Part shown: positions 33,501 through 48,500 of the stretch, in pieces
Layout of the letters: every line of letters begins with the position of its first letter
Position numbering within the stretch: position 1 is the first letter of the stretch
The notes under the pieces: generated by a model
Databases searched by the model: none
Seen by the model: the letters and a program-made list of their open reading frames with translations, nothing else
What the model was told of the DNA's origin: nothing
Made by a program: the position numbers and the translations under genes
Assembly: GCF_036417845.1 (NCBI RefSeq)
Contig: NC_090017.1
Location: 248,001-312,000, forward strand
Length of the DNA stretch: 64,000 bases
Origin: Apteryx mantelli
Lineage: Eukaryota; Chordata; Aves; Apterygiformes; Apterygidae
Direction: 5' to 3'

Positions 33501-36500
33501 CCAGCACCTCTCCCACCTCGACTTCCACTATCCTCACCACTACCACAGGTGCCTCAGAACCCACCACCGACACTACCTCACCCAGCCTCTTCACCAGCAC
33601 CTCTCCCACCTCGACTTCCACTATCCTCACCACTACCACAGGTGCCTCAGAATCCACCACCGACACTTCTCCATCCACTGTCATCTCTCCCACCTCAGCA
33701 ACCACCACCGTGGCCACATACACCACAAGGACCACAGCTGAGACAACGAGCAGGGATGCCACTTCATTCCCCACAGAAACCTCTGCCCCTGCCACCTCTG
33801 CATCCAACACACACACCTCCAAGACCACCATGGACGCCTCTCCATCCACCCTCATCACCAGCACCTCTCCTAATTCTGCTTCAACTATCCTCACCACTAC
33901 GAAAGGTGCCTCAGAATCCACCACCGACACTTCTCCACCCACTGTCATCTCTCCCACCTCAGCAACCACCACCGTGGCCACACACACCACAAGCACCACA
34001 GCTGAGACAACGAGCAGGGATGCCACTTCATTCCCCACAGACACCTCTGCCCCTGCCACCTCTGCATCCACCACACACACCTCCAAGACCACCATGGACG
34101 CCTCTCCATCCACCACAGACACCTCCAAGACCACCATGGACGCCTCTCCATCCACCCTCATCACCAGCACCTCTCCTAATTCCGCTTCCACTATCCTCAC
34201 CACTACCAAAGGTGCCTCAGAACACACCACCGACATTTCAGCATCAACCCTCATCACTAATACCTCTCCGACCTCGGCTTCCACTCGCCTCACCACTACC
34301 ACAGATGCATCAGAACGCACCACAGAGACTTCTCCGGCCACACTCACCACCAGCACCTCTCCCACCTCGACTTCCACTATCCTCACCACTACCACAGGTG
34401 CCTCAGAACCCACCACCGACACTACCTCACCCAGCCTCTTCACCAGCACCTCTCCCACCTCGACTTCCACTATCCTCACCACTACCACAGGTGCCTCAGA
34501 ATCCACCACCGACACTTCTCCATCCACTGTCATCTCTCCCACCTCAGCAACCACCACCGTGGCCACATACACCACAAGGACCACAGCTGAGACAACGAGC
34601 AGGGATGCCACTTCATTCCCCACAGAAACCTCTGCCCCTGCCACCTCTGCATCCACCACACACACCTCCAAGACCACCACGGACGCCTCTCCATCCACCC
34701 TCATCACCAGCACCTCTCCTAATTCCGCTTCCACTATCCTCACCACTACCAAAGGTGCCTCAGAACACACCACCGACATTTCAGCATCAACCCTCATCAC
34801 TAATACCTCTCCGACCTCGGCTTCCACTCGCCTCACCACTACCACAGATGCATCAGAACGCACCACAGAGACTTCTCCGGCCACACTCACCACCAGCACC
34901 TCTCCCACCTCGACTTCCACTATCCTCACCACTACCACAGGTGCCTCAGAATCCACCACCGACACTTCTCCATCCACTGTCATCTCTCCCACCTCAGCAA
35001 CCACCACCGTGGCCACACACACCACAAGGACCACAGCTGAGACAACGAGCAGGGATGCCACTTCATTCCCCACAGACACCTCTGCCCCTGCCACCTCTGC
35101 ATCCACCACACACACCTCCAAGACCACCATGGACGCCTCTCCATCCACCACACACACCTCCAAGACCACCATGGACGCCTCTCCATCCACCCTCAGCACC
35201 AGCACCTCTCCTAATTCCGCTTCCACTATCCTCACCACTACCAAAGGTGCCTCAGAACCCACCACCGACACTACCTCACCCAGCCTCTTCACCAGCACCT
35301 CTCCCACCTCGACTTCCACTATCCTCACCACTACCACAGGTGCCTCAGAATCCACCACCGACACTTCTCCATCCACTGTCATCTCTCCCACCTCAGCAAC
35401 CACCACCGTGGCCACACACACCACAAGCACCACAGCTGAGACAACGAGCAGGGATGCCACTTCATTCCCCACAGAAACCTCTGCCCCTGCCGCCTCTGCA
35501 TCCACCACACACACCTCCAAGACCACCATGGACGCCTCTCCATCCACCACACACACCTCCAAGACCACCATGGACGCCTCTCCATCCACCCTCACCACCA
35601 GCACCTCTCCTAATTCCGCTTCCACTATCCTCACCACTACCAAAGGTGCCTCAGAACACACCACCGACATTTCAGCATCAACCCTCATCACTAATACCTC
35701 TCCGACCTCGGCTTCCACTCGCCTCACCACTACCACAGATGCATCAGAACGCACCACAGAGACTTCTCCGGCCACACTCACCACCAGCACCTCTCCCACC
35801 TCGACTTCCACTATCCTCACCACTACCAAAGGTGCCTCAGAACACACCACCGACACTTCTCCATCCACTGTCATCTCTCCCACCTCAGCAACCACCACCG
35901 TGGCCACACACACCACAAGCACCACAGCTGAGACAACGAGCAGGGATGCCACTTCATTCCCCACAGAAACCTCTGCCCCTGCCACCTCTGCATCCACCAC
36001 AGACACCTCCAAGACCACCATGGACGCCTCTCCATCCACCCTCATCACCAGCACCTCTCCTAATTCCGCTTCCACTATCCTCACCACTACCAAAGGTGCC
36101 TCAGAACACACCACCGACATTTCAGCATCAACCCTCATCACTAATACCTCTCCGACCTCGGCTTCCACTCGCCTCACCACTACCACAGATGCATCAGAAC
36201 GCACCACAGAGACTTCTCCGGCCACACTCACCACCAGCACCTCTCCCACCTCGACTTCCACTATCCTCACCACTACCACAGGTGCCTCAGAACCCACCAC
36301 CGACACTTCTCCATCCACTGTCATCTCTCCCACCTCAGCAACCACCACCGTGGACACACACACCACAAGCACCACAGCTGAGACAACGAGCAGGGATGCC
36401 ACTTCATTCCCCACAGACACCTCTGCCCCTGCCACCTCTGCATCCACCACACACACCTCCAAGACCACCATGGACGCCTCTCCATCCACCACACACACCT

Positions 36501-39500
36501 CCAAGACCACCATGGACGCCTCTCCATCCACCCTCATCACCAGCACCTCTCCTAATTCCGCTTCCACTATCCTCACCACTACCAAAGGTGCCTCAGAACA
36601 CACCACCGACATTTCAGCATCAACCCTCATCACTAATACCTCTCCGACCTCGGCTTCCACTCGCCTCACCACTACCACAGATGCATCAGAACGCACCACA
36701 GAGACTTCTCCGGCCACACTCACCACCAGCACCTCTCCCACCTCGACTTCCACTATCCTCACCACTACCACAGGTGCCTCAGAACCCACCACCGACACTA
36801 CCTCACCCAGCCTCTTCACCAGCACCTCTCCCACCTCGACTTCCACTATCCTCACCACTACCACAGGTGCCTCAGAATCCACCACCGACACTTCTCCATC
36901 CACTGTCATCTCTCCCACCTCAGCAACCACCAGCGTGACCACACGCACCACAAGGACCACAGCTGAGACAACGAGCAGGGATGCCACTTCATTCCCCACA
37001 GAAACCTCTGCCCCTGCCACCTCTGCATCCACCACACACACCTCCAAGACCACCATGGATGCCTCTCCATCCACCCTCATCACCAGCACCTCTCCTAATT
37101 CTGCTTCCACTATCCTCACCACTACGAAAGGTGCCTCAGAATCCACCACTGGCACTTCTCCACCCACTGTCATCTCTCCCACCTCAGCAACCACCACCGT
37201 GGCCACACACACCACAAGCACCACAGCTGAGACAACGAGCAGGGATGCCACTTCATTCCCCACAGACACCTCTGCCCCTGCCACCTCTGCATCCACCACA
37301 CACACCTCCAAGACCACCATGGACGCCTCTCCATCCACCACAGACACCTCCAAGACCACCATGGACGCCTCTCCATCCACCCTCATCACCAGCACCTCTC
37401 CTAATTCCGCTTCCACTATCCTCACCACTACCAAAGGTGCCTCAGAACACACCACCGACATTTCAGCATCAACCCTCATCACTAATACCTCTCCGACCTC
37501 GGCTTCCACTCGCCTCACCACTACCACAGATGCATCAGAACGCACCACAGAGACTTCTCCGGCCACACTCACCACCAGCACCTCTCCCACCTCGACTTCC
37601 ACTATCCTCACCTCTACCACAGGTGCCTCAGAATCCACCACCGACACTTCTCCACCCACTGTCATCTCTCCCACCTCAGCAACCACCACCGTGGCCACAC
37701 ACACCACAAGGACCACAGCTGAGACAACGAGCAGGGATGCCACTTCATTCCCCACAGAAACCTCTGCCCCTGCCACCTCTGCATCCACCACACACACCTC
37801 CAAGACCACCATGGACGCCTCTCCATCCACCACACACACCTCCAAGACCACCATGGACGCCTCTCCATCCACCCTCATCACCAGCACCTCTCCTAATTCC
37901 GCTTCCACTATCCTCACCACTACCAAAGGTGCCTCAGAACACACCACCGACATTTCAGCATCAACCCTCATCACTAATACCTCTCCGACCTCGGCTTCCA
38001 CTCGCCTCACCACTACCACAGATGCATCAGAACGCACCACAGAGACTTCTCCGGCCACACTCACCACCAGCACCTCTCCCACCTCGACTTCCACTATCCT
38101 CACCACTACCACAGGTGCCTCAGAACCCACCACCGACACTACCTCACCCAGCCTCTTCACCAGCACCTCTCCCACCTCGACTTCCACTATCCTCACCACT
38201 ACCACAGGTGCCTCAGAATCCACCACCGACACTTCTCCATCCACTGTCATCTCTCCCACCTCAGCAACCACCACCGTGGCCACATACACCACAAGGACCA
38301 CAGCTGAGACAACGAGCAGGGATGCCACTTCATTCCCCACAGAAACCTCTGCCCCTGCCACCTCTGCATCCACCACACACACCTCCAAGACCACCATGGA
38401 CGCCTCTCCATCCACCACAGACACCTCCAAGTCCACCATGGACGCCTCTCCATCCACCCTCATCACCAGCACCTCTCCTAATTCCGCTTCCACTATCCTC
38501 ACCACTACCAAAGGTGCCTCAGAACACACCACCGACATTTCAGCATCAACCCTCATCACTAATACCTCTCCGACCTCGGCTTCCACTCGCCTCACCACTA
38601 CCACAGATGCATCAGAACGCACCACAGAGACTTCTCCGGCCACACTCACCACCAGCACCTCTCCCACCTCGACTTCCACTATCCTCACCACTACCAAAGG
38701 TGCCTCAGAACCCACCACCGACACTACCTCACCCAGCCTCTTCACCAGCACCTCTCCCACCTCGACTTCCACTATCCTCACCTCTACCACAGGTGCCTCA
38801 GAATCCACCACCGACACTTCTCCATCCACTGTCATCTCTCCCACCTCAGCAACCACCACCGTGGCCACACACACCACAAGCACCACAGCTGAGACAACGA
38901 GCAGGGATGCCACTTCATTCCCCACAGAAACCTCTGCCCCTGCCACCTCTGCATCCACCACACACACCTCCAAGACCACCATGGACGCCTCTCCATCCAC
39001 CCTCATCACCAGCACCTCTCCTAATTCTGCTTCAACTATCCTCACCACTACGAAAGGTGACTCAGAATCCACCACCGACACTTCTCCATCCACTGTCATC
39101 TCTCCCACCTCAGCAACCACCACCGTGGCCACACACACCACAAGGACCACAGCTGAGACAACGAGCAGGGATGCCACTTCATTCCCCACAGACACCTCTG
39201 CCCCTGCCACCTCTGCATCCACCACACACACCTCCAAGACCACCATGGACGCCTCTCCATCCACCACAGACACCTCCAAGACCACCATGGACGCCTCTCC
39301 ATCCACCCTCATCACCAGCACCTCTCCTAATTCCGCTTCCACTATCCTCACCACTACCAAAGGTGCCTCAGAACACACCACCGACATTTCAGCATCAACC
39401 CTCATCACTAATACCTCTCCGACCTCGGCTTCCACTCGCCTCACCACTACCACAGATGCATCAGAACGCACCACAGAGACTTCTCCGGCCACACTCACCA

Positions 39501-42500
39501 CCAGCACCTCTCCCACCTCGACTTCCACTATCCTCACCACTACCACAGGTGCCTCAGAACCCACCACCGACACTTCTCCACCCACGGTCATCTCTCCCAC
39601 CTCAGCAACCACCACCGTGGCCACACACACCACAAGGACCACAGCTGAGACAACGAGCAGGGATGCCACTTCATTCCCCACAGACACCTCTGCCCCTGCC
39701 ACCTCTGCATCCACCACACACACCTCCAAGACCACCATGGACGCCTCTCCATCCACCCTCACCACCAGCACCTCTCCTAATTCCGCTTCCACTATCCTCA
39801 CCACTACCAAAGGTGCCTCAGAACACACCACCGACATTTCAGCATCAACCCTCATCACTAATACCTCTCCGACCTCGGCTTCCACTCGCCTCACCACTAC
39901 CACAGATGCATCAGAACGCACCACAGAGACTTCTCCGGCCACACTCACCACCAGCACCTCTCCCACCTCGACTTCCACTATCCTCACCACTACCAAAGGT
40001 GCCTCAGAACACACCACCGACACTTCTCCATCCACTGTCATCTCTCCCACCTCAGCAACCACCACCGTGGCCACACACACCACAAGCACCACAGCTGAGA
40101 CAACGAGCAGGGATGCCACTTCATTCCCCACAGAAACCTCTGCCCCTGCCACCTCTGCATCCACCACAGACACCTCCAAGACCACCATGGACGCCTCTCC
40201 ATCCACCCTCATCACCAGCACCTCTCCTAATTCCGCTTCCACTATCCTCACCACTACCAAAGGTGCCTCAGAACACACCACCGACATTTCAGCATCAACC
40301 CTCATCACTAATACCTCTCCGACCTCGGCTTCCACTCGCCTCACCACTACCACAGATGCATCAGAACGCACCACAGAGACTTCTCCGGCCACACTCACCA
40401 CCAGCACCTCTCCCACCTCGACTTCCACTATCCTCACCACTACCACAGGTGCCTCAGAACCCACCACCGACACTACCTCACCCAGCCTCTTCACCAGCAC
40501 CTCTCCCACCTCGACTTCCACTATCCTCACCACTACCACAGGTGCCTCAGAATCCACCACCGACACTTCTCCATCCACTGTCATCTCTCCCACCTCAGCA
40601 ACCACCACCGTGGCCACACACACCACAAGCACCACAGCTGAGACAACGAGCAGGGATGCCACTTCATTCCCCACAGAAACCTCTGCCCCTGCCACCTCTG
40701 CATCCACCACACACACCTCCAAGACCACCATGGACGCCTCTCCATCCACCCTCATCACCAGCACCTCTCCTAATTCTGCTTCCACTATCCTCACCACTAC
40801 GAAAGGTGCCTCAGAATCCACCACCGGCACTTCTCCACCCACTGTCATCTCTCCCACCTCAGCAACCACCACCGTGGCCACACACACCACAAGCACCACA
40901 GCTGAGACAACGAGCAGGGATGCCACTTCATTCCCCACAGACACCTCTGCCCCTGCCACCTCTGCATCCACCACACACACCTCCAAGACCACCATGGACG
41001 CCTCTCCATCCACCACAGACACCTCCAAGACCACCATGGACGCCTCTCCATCCACCCTCATCACCAGCACCTCTCCTAATTCCGCTTCCACTATCCTCAC
41101 CACTACCAAAGGTGCCTCAGAACACACCACCGACATTTCAGCATCAACCCTCATCACTAATACCTCTCCGACCTCGGCTTCCACTCGCCTCACCACTACC
41201 ACAGATGCATCAGAACGCACCACAGAGACTTCTCCGGCCACACTCACCACCAGCACCTCTCCCACCTCGACTTCCACTATCCTCACCTCTACCACAGGTG
41301 CCTCAGAATCCACCACCGACACTTCTCCACCCACTGTCATCTCTCCCACCTCAGCAACCACCACCGTGGCCACACACACCACAAGGACCACAGCTGAGAC
41401 AACGAGCAGGGATGCCACTTCATTCCCCACAGAAACCTCTGCCCCTGCCACCTCTGCATCCACCACACACACCTCCAAGACCACCATGGACGCCTCTCCA
41501 TCCACCACAGACACCTCCAAGACCACCATGGACGCCTCTCCATCCACCCTCATCACCAGCACCTCTCCTAATTCCGCTTCCACTATCCTCACCACTACCA
41601 AAGGTGCCTCAGAACACACCACCGACATTTCAGCATCAACCCTCATCACTAATACCTCTCCGACCTCGGCTTCCACTCGCCTCACCACTACCACAGATGC
41701 ATCAGAACGCACCACAGAGACTTCTCCGGCCACACTCACCACCAGCACCTCTCCCACCTCGACTTCCACTATCCTCACCACTACCACAGGTGCCTCAGAA
41801 CCCACCACCGACACTACCTCACCCAGCCTCTTCACCAGCACCTCTCCCACCTCGACTTCCACTATCCTCACCACTACCACAGGTGCCTCAGAATCCACCA
41901 CCGACACTTCTCCATCCACTGTCATCTCTCCCACCTCAGCAACCACCACCGTGGCCACATACACCACAAGGACCACAGCTGAGACAACGAGCAGGGATGC
42001 CACTTCATTCCCCACAGAAACCTCTGCCCCTGCCACCTCTGCATCCACCACACACACCTCCAAGACCACCATGGACGCCTCTCCATCCACCACAGACACC
42101 TCCAAGTCCACCATGGACGCCTCTCCATCCACCCTCATCACCAGCACCTCTCCTAATTCCGCTTCCACTATCCTCACCACTACCAAAGGTGCCTCAGAAC
42201 ACACCACCGACATTTCAGCATCAACCCTCATCACTAATACCTCTCCGACCTCGGCTTCCACTCGCCTCACCACTACCACAGATGCATCAGAACGCACCAC
42301 AGAGACTTCTCCGGCCACACTCACCACCAGCACCTCTCCCACCTCGACTTCCACTATCCTCACCACTACCAAAGGTGCCTCAGAACCCACCACCGACACT
42401 ACCTCACCCAGCCTCTTCACCAGCACCTCTCCCACCTCGACTTCCACTATCCTCACCACTACCACAGGTGCCTCAGAACCCACCACCGACACTTCTCCAT

Positions 42501-45500
42501 CCACTGTCATCTCTCCCACCTCAGCAACCACCACCGTGGCCACACACACCACAAGCACCACAGCTGAGACAACGAGCAGGGATGCCACTTCATTCCCCAC
42601 AGAAACCTCTGCCCCTGCCACCTCTGCATCCACCACACACACCTCCAAGACCACCATGGACGCCTCTCCATCCACCCTCATCACCAGCACCTCTCCTAAT
42701 TCTGCTTCAACTATCCTCACCACTACGAAAGGTGACTCAGAATCCACCACCGACACTTCTCCATCCACTGTCATCTCTCCCACCTCAGCAACCACCACCG
42801 TGGCCACACACACCACAAGGACCACAGCTGAGACAACGAGCAGGGATGCCACTTCATTCCCCACAGACACCTCTGCCCCTGCCACCTCTGCATCCACCAC
42901 ACACACCTCCAAGACCACCATGGACGCCTCTCCATCCACCACAGACACCTCCAAGACCACCATGGACGCCTCTCCATCCACCCTCATCACCAGCACCTCT
43001 CCTAATTCCGCTTCCACTATCCTCACCACTACCAAAGGTGCCTCAGAACACACCACCGACATTTCAGCATCAACCCTCATCACTAATACCTCTCCGACCT
43101 CGGCTTCCACTCGCCTCACCACTACCACAGATGCATCAGAACGCACCACAGAGACTTCTCCGGCCACACTCACCACCAGCACCTCTCCCACCTCGACTTC
43201 CACTATCCTCACCACTACCACAGGTGCCTCAGAACCCACCACCGACACTTCTCCACCCACGGTCATCTCTCCCACCTCAGCAACCACCACCGTGGCCACA
43301 CACACCACAAGGACCACAGCTGAGACAACGAGCAGGGATGCCACTTCATTCCCCACAGACACCTCTGCCCCTGCCACCTCTGCATCCACCACACACACCT
43401 CCAAGACCACCATGGACGCCTCTCCATCCACCCTCACCACCAGCACCTCTCCTAATTCCGCTTCCACTATCCTCACCACTACCAAAGGTGCCTCAGAACA
43501 CACCACCGACATTTCAGCATCAACCCTCATCACTAATACCTCTCCGACCTCGGCTTCCACTCGCCTCACCACTACCACAGATGCATCAGAACGCACCACA
43601 GAGACTTCTCCGGCCACACTCACCACCAGCACCTCTCCCACCTCGACTTCCACTATCCTCACCACTACCAAAGGTGCCTCAGAACACACCACCGACACTT
43701 CTCCATCCACTGTCATCTCTCCCACCTCAGCAACCACCACCGTGGCCACACACACCACAAGCACCACAGCTGAGACAACGAGCAGGGATGCCACTTCATT
43801 CCCCACAGAAACCTCTGCCCCTGCCACCTCTGCATCCACCACAGACACCTCCAAGACCACCATGGACGCCTCTCCATCCACCCTCATCACCAGCACCTCT
43901 CCTAATTCCGCTTCCACTATCCTCACCACTACCAAAGGTGCCTCAGAACACACCACCGACATTTCAGCATCAACCCTCATCACTAATACCTCTCCGACCT
44001 CGGCTTCCACTCGCCTCACCACTACCACAGATGCATCAGAACGCACCACAGAGACTTCTCCGGCCACACTCACCACCAGCACCTCTCCCACCTCGACTTC
44101 CACTATCCTCACCACTACCACAGGTGCCTCAGAACCCACCACCGACACTACCTCACCCAGCCTCTTCACCAGCACCTCTCCCACCTCGACTTCCACTATC
44201 CTCACCACTACCACAGGTGCCTCAGAATCCACCACCGACACTTCTCCATCCACTGTCATCTCTCCCACCTCAGCAACCACCACCGTGGCCACACACACCA
44301 CAAGCACCACAGCTGAGACAACGAGCAGGGATGCCACTTCATTCCCCACAGAAACCTCTGCCCCTGCCACCTCTGCATCCACCACACACACCTCCAAGAC
44401 CACCATGGACGCCTCTCCATCCACCCTCATCACCAGCACCTCTCCTAATTCTGCTTCAACTATCCTCACCACTACGAAAGGTGCCTCAGAATCCACCACC
44501 GACACTTCTCCACCCACTGTCATCTCTCCCACCTCAGCAACCACCACCGTGGCCACACACACCACAAGCACCACAGCTGAGACAACGAGCAGGGATGCCA
44601 CTTCATTCCCCACAGACACCTCTGCCCCTGCCACCTCTGCATCCACCACACACACCTCCAAGACCACCATGGACGCCTCTCCATCCACCACACACACCTC
44701 CAAGACCACCATGGACGCCTCTCCATCCACCCTCATCACCAGCACCTCTCCTAATTCCGCTTCCACTATCCTCACCACTACCAAAGGTGCCTCAGAACAC
44801 ACCACCGACATTTCAGCATCAACCCTCATCACTAATACCTCTCCGACCTCGGCTTCCACTCGCCTCACCACTACCACAGATGCATCAGAACGCACCACAG
44901 AGACTTCTCCGGCCACACTCACCACCAGCACCTCTCCCACCTCGACTTCCACTATCCTCACCACTACCACAGGTGCCTCAGAACCCACCACCGACACTTC
45001 TCCACCCACGGTCATCTCTCCCACCTCAGCAACCACCACCGTGGCCACACACACCACAAGGACCACAGCTGAGACAACGAGCAGGGATGCCACTTCATTC
45101 CCCACAGACACCTCTGCCCCTGCCACCTCTGCATCCACCACACACACCTCCAAGACCACCATGGACGCCTCTCCATCCACCCTCACCACCAGCACCTCTC
45201 CTAATTCCGCTTCCACTATCCTCACCACTACCAAAGGTGCCTCAGAACACACCACCGACATTTCAGCATCAACCCTCATCACTAATACCTCTCCGACCTC
45301 GGCTTCCACTCGCCTCACCACTACCACAGATGCATCAGAACGCACCACAGAGACTTCTCCGGCCACACTCACCACCAGCACCTCTCCCACCTCGACTTCC
45401 ACTATCCTCACCACTACCAAAGGTGCCTCAGAACACACCACCGACACTTCTCCATCCACTGTCATCTCTCCCACCTCAGCAACCACCACCGTGGCCACAC

Positions 45501-48500
45501 ACACCACAAGCACCACAGCTGAGACAACGAGCAGGGATGCCACTTCATTCCCCACAGAAACCTCTGCCCCTGCCACCTCTGCATCCACCACACACACCTC
45601 CAAGACCACCATGGACGCCTCTCCATCCACCCTCATCACCAGCACCTCTCCTAATTCCGCTTCCACTATCCTCACCACTACCAAAGGTGCCTCAGAACAC
45701 ACCACCGACATTTCAGCATCAACCCTCATCACTAATACCTCTCCGACCTCGGCTTCCACTCGCCTCACCACTACCACAGATGCATCAGAACGCACCACAG
45801 AGACTTCTCCGGCCACACTCACCACCAGCACCTCTCCCACCTCGACTTCCACTATCCTCACCACTACCACAGGTGCCTCAGAACCCACCACCGACACTAC
45901 CTCACCCAGCCTCTTCACCAGCACCTCTCCCACCTCGACTTCCACTATCCTCACCACTACCACAGGTGCCTCAGAATCCACCACCGACACTTCTCCATCC
46001 ACTGTCATCTCTCCCACCTCAGCAACCACCAGCGTGACCACACACACCACAAGGACCACAGCTGAGACAACGAGCAGGGATGCCACTTCATTCCCCACAG
46101 AAACCTCTGCCCCTGCCACCTCTGCATCCACCACACACACCTCCAAGACCACCATGGACGCCTCTCCATCCACCCTCATCACCAGCACCTCTCCTAATTC
46201 TGCTTCCACTATCCTCACCACTACGAAAGGTGCCTCAGAATCCACCACTGGCACTTCTCCACCCACTGTCATCTCTCCCACCTCAGCAACCACCACCGTG
46301 GCCACACACACCACAAGCACCACAGCTGAGACAACGAGCAGGGATGCCACTTCATTCCCCACAGACACCTCTGCCCCTGCCACCTCTGCATCCACCACAC
46401 ACACCTCCAAGACCACCATGGACGCCTCTCCATCCACCACACACACCTCCAAGACCACCATGGACGCCTCTCCATCCACCCTCATCACCAGCACCTCTCC
46501 TAATTCCGCTTCCACTATCCTCACCACTACCAAAGGTGCCTCAGAACACACCACCGACATTTCAGCATCAACCCTCATCACTAATACCTCTCCGACCTCG
46601 GCTTCCACTCGCCTCACCACTACCACAGATGCATCAGAACGCACCACAGAGACTTCTCCGGCCACACTCACCACCAGCACCTCTCCCACCTCGACTTCCA
46701 CTATCCTCACCTCTACCACAGGTGCCTCAGAATCCACCACCGACACTTCTCCATCCACTGTCATCTCTCCCACCTCAGCAACCACCACCGTGGCCACACA
46801 CACCACAAGCACCACAGCTGAGACAACGAGCAGGGATGCCACTTCATTCCCCACAGAAACCTCTGCCCCTGCCACCTCTGCATCCACCACAGACACCTCC
46901 AAGACCACCATGGACGCCTCTCCATCCACCCTCATCACCAGCACCTCTCCTAATTCTGCTTCCACTATCCTCACCACTACGAAAGGTGCCTCAGAATCCA
47001 CCACTGGCACTTCTCCACCCACTGTCATCTCTCCCACCTCAGCAACCACCACCGTGGCCACACACACCACAAGCACCACAGCTGAGACAACGAGCAGGGA
47101 TGCCACTTCATTCCCCACAGACACCTCTGCCCCTGCCACCTCTGCATCCACCACACACACCTCCAAGACCACCATGGACGCCTCTCCATCCACCACACAC
47201 ACCTCCAAGACCACCATGGACGCCTCTCCATCCACCCTCATCACCAGCACCTCTCCTAATTCCGCTTCCACTATCCTCACCACTACCAAAGGTGCCTCAG
47301 AACACACCACCGACATTTCAGCATCAACCCTCATCACTAATACCTCTCCGACCTCGGCTTCCACTCGCCTCACCACTACCACAGATGCATCAGAACGCAC
47401 CACAGAGACTTCTCCGGCCACACTCACCACCAGCACCTCTCCCACCTCGACTTCCACTATCCTCACCACTACCACAGGTGCCTCAGAACCCACCACCGAC
47501 ACTACCTCACCCAGCCTCTTCACCAGCACCTCTCCCACCTCGACTTCCACTATCCTCACCTCTACCACAGGTGCCTCAGAATCCACCACCGACACTTCTC
47601 CATCCACTGTCATCTCTCCCACCTCAGCAACCACCACCGTGGCCACACACACCACAAGCACCACAGCTGAGACAACGAGCAGGGATGCCACTTCATTCCC
47701 CACAGAAACCTCTGCCCCTGCCACCTCTGCATCCACCACACACACCTCCAAGACCACCATGGACGCCTCTCCATCCACCCTCATCACCAGCACCTCTCCT
47801 AATTCTGCTTCAACTATCCTCACCACTACGAAAGGTGCCTCAGAATCCACCACCGACACTTCTCCACCCACTGTCATCTCTCCCACCTCAGCAACCACCA
47901 CCGTGGCCACACACACCACAAGCACCACAGCTGAGACAACGAGCAGGGATGCCACTTCATTCCCCACAGACACCTCTGCCCCTGCCACCTCTGCATCCAC
48001 CACACACACCTCCAAGACCACCATGGACGCCTCTCCATCCACCACAGACACCTCCAAGACCACCATGGACGCCTCTCCATCCACCCTCATCACCAGCACC
48101 TCTCCTAATTCCGCTTCCACTATCCTCACCACTACCAAAGGTGCCTCAGAACACACCACCGACATTTCAGCATCAACCCTCATCACTAATACCTCTCCGA
48201 CCTCGGCTTCCACTCGCCTCACCACTACCACAGATGCATCAGAACGCACCACAGAGACTTCTCCGGCCACACTCACCACCAGCACCTCTCCCACCTCGAC
48301 TTCCACTATCCTCACCACTACCACAGGTGCCTCAGAACCCACCACCGACACTACCTCACCCAGCCTCTTCACCAGCACCTCTCCCACCTCGACTTCCACT
48401 ATCCTCACCACTACCACAGGTGCCTCAGAATCCACCACCGACACTTCTCCATCCACTGTCATCTCTCCCACCTCAGCAACCACCACCGTGGCCACATACA

